Of a stretch of DNA of 64,000 bases, positions 55,757 through 64,000 are shown one piece after another; the first letter of the stretch is position 1; each line of letters starts with the position of its first letter. The stretch comes from Leptodontidium sp. MPI-SDFR-AT-0119 (Eukaryota > Ascomycota > Leotiomycetes > Helotiales > Leptodontidiaceae), in NCBI GenBank assembly GCA_020726505.1, contig JAHLEZ010000018.1:1178001-1242000 (forward strand), read 5' to 3'. Below the pieces are notes generated by a model. The model made no database searches and was not told the origin of the DNA. It worked only from the letters and a program-made list of their open reading frames with translations. Made by a program: the position numbers and the translations under genes.

Positions 55757-58169
55757 TTACTGGTAAGTATACAGGTCGTCATGTCCAACAAAATAATCCA
55801 TATACACCGAGCTTGTCACGTCCTGATACCAGCAAGAGAGAACATCAATCTGCCAGCGGTCATATCTATCAATGTTGCCATAGTATGCAAGAAAGATCCT
55901 CTCGAGCATCTGTACTTGTAGCGAACTAGATCGCAAGGCTGACAGCAACCACATGTTGATAGCATGAGCCTTATCAGTCATCACATCCTTCGCCTCATAA
56001 GGCTTACAGAGAAAAAATTCGCTGCTCGAAACTACAGGAACTTGGAGCAGATGTGAGAACTTCGAAGACGAGGGCAATCCTTCAGCAGCTTCGAGGTCAT
56101 CCTCAATCATAATATCGAAGGGGTCAAAACCGGAATCGAGGGAGTCACGAGCTCGCCAATCGGCATACTTGTCAGCAAAGGGGGCTTTCTCCTTCGGCAC
56201 AAGTTGCTGGACGATTCTTTTGAATACGGAAATATCGTCCTCTTTATCAGGTTCAGATTCAGATCCAGAATCTTGGTTTGGATCGCTTCCAACTCCATTT
56301 TGATGGTCGAATGGAATCGCTAGATCGTAGATCCAGTCGAGTTGGAAATCCACTGGGGTTTCTTCGTAGATAGATGACTCAGAATCCAAGTCGAAAACAG
56401 ATCCTACATCTGAACCTTCTAATTCTCGGATTCCGTAGTTCAGGTTCGCTAATCCGGAATCAGAAATCGGTCTACCCCTCCGTCGGGAGCGAATACCAGG
56501 GGCAGTGCTGTCTGCTACTCGCCCCTGGGTTTTGGAAGGCAAAAGATGACTCGCATCAATGCCTAACGTTGTCTTCTTCCCTCGAACAGAAACCAAAACA
56601 CGCTTCTGGCAGTCAGGACTATCATTACAGTCATTGTAAGTCTCATGGTCAATGGCACAGGAGAAGTTTACTTACCACGTCACCCATGTCTCCTCACCTG
56701 TCATTTCCCAGGATCCCAAGCAACTGTTCTCCGGACAGTACGCCACCGTTCCCACTGTACCTGATTTCAGCTGCTTGCGGATAACTATGGACATCTCTAC
56801 CTTAGAGCCTGGAACAATAAGTCGCGCCCAGGTAGCTGCGTCTAGAGCCTGGTGGTCTGCAAGTCGAGACACCATGTACCGGCCCTTCTTGATCCAGGTG
56901 GCGCCAGGAAGGTTTGAAAACTCGCACTCGACGAAATCTTGCATCATCTGGCCCAACAGTAAGTGATATGCTACCCTGACACTACTGGATCGGAAGTCTA
57001 CCTTGAAGCTTCGAAAGAACTCAAATGGTAAGATTCTGGGAGCACACCCGATAGCGTCAAGAAAGGATATGTTATACCGGGCATCATGTTGGAATGTCAG
57101 AGCAGCAGATGGCTGGATGAGCCGCGATAGTGCGAGGCTGTTCGTTGAGGGGTTAGTACCAGATTGACAGCCGAAAATCACACTCACAAAAGGTTCTGCA
57201 AGAAGTGACCTATGTAAACAAGCACCATATAGTATCTTTAAACATTAGCTAGTGATAAACTCTTCACCCAGGGAAGTGACTCACATTTCTGATAGAGCAC
57301 CCGCCGTCCTTCTATCACTTTTTGGTAACATGTTAAACGGTCCATCTGTTCTAGTTGTCTGATCGATAGGTGGGGGTTCATCTGTCACCAATTGTCGATC
57401 CCCCCCTCGTCGCAGACATAGCTCGATCCGTTCTTGTGTGATGTTCGTGACTTTCAATTGCTGCTTCAGGAAATCAATATTCACAAACAATTTCTGATAT
57501 TGCCCGTCCAAGCTCGAAAGGACCCGATCGTGGCTTGCGATTTGCGCTGTATCAATTTGGCTCAGTATCCTCGCGTCTATTGTAGACAAATGGTCTCGGA
57601 GGAGAGTCATCAAGTCAGGTGGTAAAGCCTCCCGGACAATGGCGCGTAAACTATCGGGAAGCGTATGTTCGATTTTATACACCACATCTCTGCCAGCAAT
57701 TAGTCACAGTGCACTCCAAAATATTCCCGGGCAAGCAAGAATACCCACAAGGTCAAATGCTTCAGCTCCGAGTCAATTATCCTCATATGCGAATCGATAC
57801 TATCCCGCAACTTCAACACTTTCCTGTTCATGAACAGATACCATTGCACCTTACGCAGGACATTCCGATGGCGACCTTCTGCAGCTCCAAGGCCCAGACT
57901 AGGTTCGTACTTCAGAACCGCCTCCAGAAACCGCTTCACGGGTTCCTTGATATGCTCGACTTGCTTTGCGATGCTCTGGCCATACGTCGGATAAGCATCC
58001 CAGGCAGGAAATTGACCAGCGGATCAAGAGACTGCGTCAAATCGCGGAGGAAGCTCACAGCCTTGCGGTAGTCACCCGCTGAGCCTTCGGCATCGTCAAG
58101 AGCTTGGATCAGCTTGACGATCAAGGTTATGGCATTTGCGATGTCGCCTGCCGACCAGCCGAAAGACAT
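55757..58169 (-). pseudogene. Gene with fungal N-terminal (MSFGWS) domain and ubiquitin-like ULD_2 domain, apparent frameshift
   Basis: Start ATG 58169: MSFGWSAGDIANAITLIVKL, the fungal N-terminal helical domain found in front of ubiquitin-like (ULD_2) proteins. The frame is lost near 58000, between DPLVNFL and DAYPTYGQSIAKQVEHIKEP, with no intron possible; the rest reads on in another frame. Then exons: to about 57756, 57693-57286 (VYKIEHTLPDSLRAIVRE), 57225-57001, 56946-about 56680, then to the stop at 55757. The ULD_2 region is ISFLDAIGCAPRILPFEFFRSF + MMQDFVECEF, across a 54-bp intron. The end is acidic (SGSESEPDKEDDIS). The single lesion could be an assembly error rather than a dead gene. 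The 56.6-56.7 kb splice is uncertain. Function unknown. Confidence 0.6.
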
Positions 58170-59301
58170 CGTCGCGTGCGGTTCCTGGTCGCGAGAGTAG
58201 ATGTTGTCTGAAAAGTGATGGGTGCGAGATGCGTGGGCTGTAGATATGAGATTCTGCAAGGCATTCTCGGTTGCTGACTTTGGGCTTGGTAGCCAGCCAT
58301 GAGGCAGACTTCAAGCTGAAATACACCTCACGTTTATTCTTTCACGTGACTCGATGAACATATGGATTCTCCCTGAAAGTCGCAAACCGCTATTACAACA
58401 GTAGAGACATTCACTGCCATGTAATTATGTTCAATTAAGCTTATCTTCGTCTAGGAGTAATTACCAGTTCTTTTCTTATACCCTTCCGATTTTCAAAATT
58501 ACCAAGTTCGGGTTTGAGGAACAGCGAGTGTCTTGGAAAAGGCAAATGACTGAAATAGCCTACTCTACACCGTCAATTGAAGGAGACTTACTTATGAATG
58601 GGATCTCGACTTCTCTCGAAAGGGTGCGCAAGCCTCGCTTAGCAGTACGATTGCAAACCTCTCACATAATGCACCGTTTTACTCACCAGAGCATGATTCA
58701 ACTGGCGACGTTTTCATACTTCATTTCATTTGAGTCTATTGTACATTATCCAAAGCATCCCCGTCTCGTTTTAAGATAAGTAGTAGCATCCTGTCTTTTG
58801 TGCGTGACTAGAATCTGACGTTTTTGCAATAGCAACAATTGCCAGTCAGCTCAGCCCTGTTCGAAGAGAACCAGGTGCTGTAGTTTGCCAAACTGATATT
58901 CATCAATCCATGCTATCATTTTCGCAAGGGTTTTGCTCTTGTATTTTTCTCTTTCAGGGATCGGCCATGCCCCCGTCCCGCGCTGTAGATCAGACCTCGT
59001 CTCGCTTCTTGGCTCTATTTACTCGTCCCAACTCGGATGTAGAACAGACAGGGGTTTTGACAGCCCACAGTTCAGCCGTCTTGAGATGATCCATCAGCTC
59101 AGCTTATGCAGCATGGGAATTTGAATGGGTCAAAATTTTGAGCACCATAAATGCCATGCATTTTGTCTTGTTTTCTTGACCGCCTTGGCGATTGGTATAC
59201 CCATTTGGACAGCTCCGCACTTTCGTTTCCTTTCTCACTCACTGTCTCCATTTCCAAGTGAACTCAAATACCGAAAACCGTCAAGCCTACAAAAAAACAC
59301 C
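58170..59301. other. Intergenic upstream of the GH17 gene
   Basis: About 1.1 kb. An in-frame ATG at 59125 would lengthen the GH17 protein by 59 residues without giving a better signal peptide; not used. No other gene. Confidence 0.5.
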
Positions 59302-60372
59302 ATGAGATTCCACCTTCCCCTCCCCCTCTTACCCCTCCTCTACCTCCTTACCTTCTTCACCCCTACCTCCGCCTTCTACCGCGGCTTCAACGTAAAATCC
59401 AACCTCGCCGACGGGTCTGCCTGCAAAACACCCTCAGACTACATTTCCCTCCTCACTCGCCTTAAAACCTTCCCCAACAGCATAACATCCATCCGTCTCT
59501 ACAGCTCTCACACATGCGACACCCTCCTCTCAGCCATCCCCGCCGCACTATCAACCCAAACCAAAATCCTCGTCGGAATAGACGTCCACCCCCAGAACTA
59601 CGCCGCCGAGAAAGGCGCCCTCCTCCGCGCCATCAACCAACACGGCTGGGAATGGATGCTAGGCGTCAGCATCGGCAGTGAGGATCTCTACCGTGGAAAC
59701 ATCTCTCCATCAGACCTTGCGGCGAAAATTTACGATGTCAGAGGGATGTTGATGAAGCTACCTGGGTATACGAATGACATCAGAGTCGGCCATGTCGATA
59801 CCACAAATGCGTGGTTTAACACCTCGAACAGTGCGGTAATCCGAGCGTGTGATTTTGTAGGTGCGGATATCTATCCGTATTTTCAGACGAAGCAGAATAA
59901 TAATATTGAGAATGCGGGGAAGTTGTTTTGGGAGGGGGTTGAGCAGGTTAAGACGGCGGTGGGGAAGGCGAGTGTAGGGAGGAAGGCGGGTGTGCCGAGT
60001 GTTTGGGTCACTGAGACGGGGTGGTATGTTTCTTTCTTCCTTTCTTTCTAAAACTGCCGTCCCTGCTCCCTTCCTCTCTTTCCCCACTTGCCTTGGGAGC
60101 ATAGCAGCGTATTTAGTTTTCTTCTTCGGTTTTCTGGGAACGGTAAACTAATCATGAAACTTAGGCCTAACAATGGACCAACCCAAGGGCTAGCTGTCCC
60201 AAGCATACAGAATGCAAAAACCTACTGGAAGAGCGTTGCGTGCAGTACCTTTGCGAACGCGGGGAGGGGATTAAATACCTTTTGGTTCACGGTCCAGGAT
60301 TGGAGAGCGGTGCCAAGTTTTGCTGTACTGGGCGAGGAGGGGGAGGTTTTGTTTGATATGAGTTGCCCCTAG
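59302..60372 (+). CDS. Secreted GH17 beta-1,3-glucanase
   Basis: Two exons, 59302-60023 and 60165-60372 (141-bp intron); 309 residues. The signal peptide (MRFHLPLPLLPLLYLLTFF..SA) is followed by FYRGFNVKSNLADGSACKT, the GH17 start. The proton-donor Glu is in LGVSIGSEDLYRG and the nucleophile in VWVTETGWP, assembled across the splice; GADIYPYF and NTFWFTVQDW are further conserved blocks. The enzyme should act on beta-1,3-glucan of the fungal wall or plant callose. No C-terminal GPI signal or linker is seen. The intron interrupts the nucleophile motif, and the splice restores it exactly, which supports the model. Confidence 0.88.
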
Positions 60373-61373
60373 TGTGTGAATGTAGCCTGTGCTTGAATAG
60401 TATTTAGTTCTTCTGATAAAATTTAAATGGCTAGATTTCATGATAGAAAAACTCCTGTTGTGTGAGTATTTCTTTGCTTTCAATTGGTGTCATCTTCCCT
60501 TCCATCTCCTGGTCAGCTGGGTGTTTATCGAATCAATCGTCGGAACATAAAATCCAATCAATATCTTATCATATGAGATGTCAAAACTCCAATATCTCGA
60601 GTTCTTGGGAACATAATAGTGAAACGAGATGAAGGGATATGGATTTCCCACCTTCCGTATTATTTGATTACAAGTAATCCATCGCCATTCCCAAAAGTCA
60701 ACATTCGTCAAGCGAGCCCAAGAAAACATTCAAAGGGCAATTGATCCAACATCTGCATAATTTCAACTGCAAAGGATGTAACAATAGACGTTAATGTAAG
60801 CACAGAGATCAAAAATGTGGAACCCTCGTACTCATGTCTCAGTGAAGAGCACAGAGCTTCTTCCCTTACCGAGGTAGGGAGCCAAGAAAGGGGGCCATCC
60901 ACGTGATCGCTCCTTCATGTTGCCATCGTCCCAAGATGATCGAACTTAATATTGAACTCGACGTAATGTGAGTGTATAGCTTTTGATGTGAACGACTAAG
61001 CTCGCGGTATTACTACTTACGATGAAAGCTAACATTCAGCATCACATGGTTTAGTGCCGATTGCTGCAGATCTCTCTCGCCTCCTGTCCTCATCTCCTCA
61101 GTCAACCCGCAACATCCCAAGATTGGTTCTCAGAAAAAATACACGTGATATTATGGGCACTCTTCTGAGCACCCTGGGCGAAGGCTACGCTTCTTCTTGG
61201 GGCCGAGATGTCCACCAGCAAGGCTGAAGGTGTCATCGTATCCTTTGGCTTTCCAATTCTCACATCTCATCTTCACATACTTCTCAACGATCTTCTTGGA
61301 GCTTTATATATTTGCACAATCACCCACCCTACACACTCTCAAGTGTTGGGTACCTTCAATCAACATCTCTGTT
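60373..61373. other. Intergenic, no gene supported
   Basis: Two overlapping minus-strand frames (60490-60729 and 60708-60902) show no known domain and lack a common frame. Possibly an unrecognised gene. Confidence 0.4.
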
Positions 61374-62384
61374 ATGTCTTTCGCCAACTTCGTTGTCGCT
61401 GCCCTCCTTGTCAATGGAGTCGCAGCCAAAAGCGAGACCTTGTGTGGCCAATACGACCGATACACAAGCTCATTGTCGCCATTTACTTGTAAGCGTGCTT
61501 CAAACTTCCAATGCTCACATTCTAAAGACAACAGTTGCCGCAAATCAATGGGGTGATGATGGCTCGGGTTCTCAGTGTATCAAAGTAGGTGTCAGACCCC
61601 CCTTTCCTGATCCAAATGTTGACCTCATAAAGATCGCCAACGACGATACCGTATTTAATGCTACATGGAAATGGAGTGACAACGCCGACTCGGTGCATTC
61701 GTTTCCAAACATCAAATTGAATTCTGTGTTGCTGCCGCTTCAACTGTCAAATCTTTCTTCCCTGAATATCTCAGCTTCCTGGTCAATGACGGCAGCGTCT
61801 CAGTCTAAGACAGTCGAGGAGGTCGATACTACAGCAAACGTCATTATTGACATGTTCCTGGATCCAAGTCCTGTCTCAGCCAATAGCACAACCTTGCCCA
61901 AGTACGAAATCATGATCTGGTTTGCGGAATTTGGCGGCAAGAGACCCATTGGGTTCAGCTCCTCCATCAAGAACCCACCCCATTACAGCCTGAACAGCAC
62001 GAACTTGTACGTGTCCCTTTCGACTGTGGTATCTAGTGCTAATTTCTCCACAGCACACTCTACTCGGGACCGAACACCAACGGCCAATTTGTCTACAGCT
62101 GGCTCGGATATACCAACATCACCGACTTTGACGAAGACATCTCTCCACTTCTTCACTATCTCTGGCGGCACAAGTTGATCGACGACACAAACTATCTCGG
62201 GATAGTTCAGTTTGGGACTGAGACTTTCCACGCAACGTCCAATGTTGTGTTTTCTGCATACGATTACAATCTGAGCATCGCGGCAGGAACACCATCCGAA
62301 GAAAAGTCAGCCTCAACGATGATCATGCCAGATTTAGCTCTCAGCCTTTTCTCAGCTGTCGTCTTCCTGGTAGCATTTATCTAG
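61374..62384 (+). CDS. GH12 endoglucanase (xyloglucanase-like) with a hydrophobic C-terminal tail
   Basis: Four exons: 61374-61488, 61535-61584, 61633-62006 and 62054-62384; 289 residues. The signal peptide is MSFANFVVAALLVNGVAA. The body starts TLCGQYDRYTS, then NQWGDDGSGSQC, WKWSDN, the nucleophile Glu in YEIMIWFAEFG, and the acid/base Glu in IVQFGTETF. These are GH12 motifs, so cellulose, beta-glucan or xyloglucan is the expected substrate. The C-terminal part SEEKSASTMIMPDLALSLFSAVVFLVAFI has a short polar stretch then about 18 hydrophobic residues ending the protein, as in GPI-anchored proteins. The 48-bp intron (61585-61632) has no stop and keeps the frame, so it could be retained. Confidence 0.85.
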
Positions 62385-63312
62385 GGGGCCCAATGGCGTG
62401 TTGCTAGCGATAGACGGAGATCCATCTATGGTGGATATGAAGATCTCTTGGTTGACGGAAATCAATATTCCGGGGTGTGAACATGGGCTCGGACCGGGTG
62501 AGGTTGGGAAGATACCGTGGGGAGAAATGTATGCTTGACATAGTGTTGTCAACATGTCGATGTGCAGAACACTCTTTCCTTATTAAAGTTTGATAGAAAC
62601 TCCTCGCTGTCGATCAATCCGGTTGAACCTCCAAAGTTGCTCGACCCGCTGTGGACAATCGAAAAGAGATGACCTAGCATTTTTCCATGCCGGCAATGAG
62701 ACCAAAATACTTCATCCTGGCTTACATCGTCAAAAAGACTGTTGACAGGCACGTCTTGACCAACGTTCAGCCTCAATTCCAGCCCGTTTCCGTCAAATTC
62801 CACTCGATGGCGTTTGCAGATCAGTTATGGTACTGGGAGATATCGTTACGGGATGCCCGTTTCGGCTCATGCTTTTCCTCATCGTATCTCAAAGTTAACT
62901 TCTCCCATGCATATCTGCACCCTGTAGGCGCTGTTCACCGTGCAGTGCTGGGGTGCTGGACTCCATATGTGCCCTGAAGCGCGGGCTTATCGGATCAACA
63001 GGTACCCTGTGCAATAGATCGGCAGCGAAGCATCCATGTTTTCGGTACCTGTGGTGCACGGCTTAAGTCTCCTGCAGGGGCTGTAACGAGTCCCTGAAAT
63101 TTGTTTTTTTTTTCTTCAGGCTTGACGCCCACATTACTGCGAGAAGCTGTCGAAATAAGATTTGTTGGGCACATCGTCGCCCCTTTAGATCAATATCACC
63201 ACTGTTATCATTATACCCTGCATTTTTGCCTATCCACTTCTAGTTGAAGTTCCTACCCCTATAACAGTTGCGTACTTCACTCCGAGCACTTGGTGATCGG
63301 CGTTGAATAACC
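62385..63312. other. Intergenic, no gene supported
   Basis: An 84-codon minus frame at 62549-62803 and a 97-codon plus frame at 62687-62977 overlap each other and show nothing recognisable. Confidence 0.4.
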
Positions 63313-63974
63313 TCAAACTTTCAACTTCAGGGATGCAAGCGAAACCACTTCACTCTTTACCCACTTCCAGTCTTCATCAGTGAAATCTATGGATGGATGT
63401 GATGCCAAGAATCTCATTGCTTCTAGGAAATATACGGCTTGCAAAAGATCCTTGGTGTCTCTGAACCCCAGAAGAATATTGTCGTTCTCGTTCTCGTCTT
63501 CGAGGTTGACGATGCAGGTCGTATTAAGATCTTCACAAAAGTTCATCTAATTGAGCTCGACTCAGGCCGCATTTTTATCAACTGGCACATCCTTGTGTGG
63601 AATCTATGCAAGAGATAGCTGTGCTTATTTTAGCAACGCATTATGGGTATAACTCTGTTGTCAACAAGACCTGGACAATCAGGGGTACTTTCCGTAACTC
63701 ACCGAGAGCCTCAAGCCGCAGAAAGATATCCACAGTACAGTCGAGAGAGAAATGGCCAAGTAGAGTCAGGTAAGACATTTCCAGGCCTTGGGAGTCGTTG
63801 GCGATCAGTTGAACAACCATTTTCAGATATTACTCTATCCCCAGTAACACACACTTTCACCGTTTTCTTGAAGCTTTCCTCACTTACCTCTATTTCGATC
63901 TTCGATTCTATCTTTCTTTCTCCCGGCCTCGTTAGCAACTTTGAGACTTCTGAGATTGGTACCTCTGAGGACAT
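63313..63974 (-). CDS. Unresolved gene fragment at right edge
   Basis: Two minus-strand frames look coding. One (63821 downward) reads MVVQLIANDSQGLEMSYLTL and GHFSLDCTVDIFLRLEAL up to a GTGAGT donor near 63702. The other (63546-63313) reads GFRDTKDLLQAVYFLEAMRF and DEDWKWVKSEV to a stop. A third overlapping frame (from 63974) reads MSSEVPISEVSKLLT in a different phase. I cannot join all three with consistent splicing. There is no recognised family. Confidence 0.3.
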
Positions 63975-64000
63975 ACGTTTTCCCTCTCAATCAAGAGCCG

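Noticed and set aside
60490..60902. Two overlapping minus-strand frames
   Set aside because: They lie in different phases and no splice joins them; no similarity seen.

Overview
The window is nuclear DNA of a filamentous ascomycete fungus. Most genes are broken by short GT-AG introns, usually 44-80 bp. There are several HET-domain genes, a CBM1-bearing mannanase, a Zn2Cys6 regulator and a peroxisomal SKL enzyme. Transposon relics carry many TAA/TAG stops in AT-rich DNA, as repeat-induced point mutation (RIP) would leave. The mix of HET, 2EXR and plant-cell-wall genes suggests a plant- or litter-associated Leotiomycete-like fungus; that placement is inference.

Bases 1-10,500 are an accessory block. 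A 5'-truncated HET gene is followed by a degenerate repeat array, a RIP-decayed piggyBac relic with 20-bp terminal inverted repeats, a protein-kinase pseudogene, a Fot1/pogo fragment and an intact HET gene. A second, larger copy of the same array closes the block. Fifteen copies of a core near CACTGCAATTTTAGTCTCAG, with unlike spacers and the same first three subunits in both clusters, bracket the kinase/HET/transposon cassette.

Bases 10,500-21,500 hold a four-domain mannanase (CBM35-CBM35-GH26-CBM1), a 2EXR gene with a broken relative next to it, and three clustered, unrecognised membrane-protein genes.

Bases 21,700-35,500 are a second accessory block. A HET pseudogene is split by a RIP-decayed Fot1/pogo element whose one side is a 31-base poly(C) tract. 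It sits tail to head with an intact HET gene. A KP4-like secreted killer-toxin homologue, a DapA-superfamily aldolase, an SRR1-like gene and another intact HET gene follow.

Bases 36,600-47,000 carry a five-exon small cysteine-rich secreted protein, a spherulin-4-like gene, a Vps62-like protein with an acylation-type N-terminus, a peroxisomal AidB-like acyl-CoA dehydrogenase, a RidA-family gene, a small cysteine-containing protein and a Zn2Cys6 regulator. Bases 48,000-64,000 hold an intact HET gene, then more conserved DNA: proteasome subunit Rpn5, an FSH1-type serine hydrolase, a 2EXR gene, a ubiquitin-like-domain gene with an apparent frameshift, a GH17 glucanase, a GH12 glucanase with a hydrophobic tail, and an unresolved gene at the right edge.

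Exon models were worked out by eye from splice signals, reading-frame continuity and family conservation, so exact splice coordinates may be off by a few bases. Features spanning introns are given as whole-gene coordinates, with exons in the evidence.
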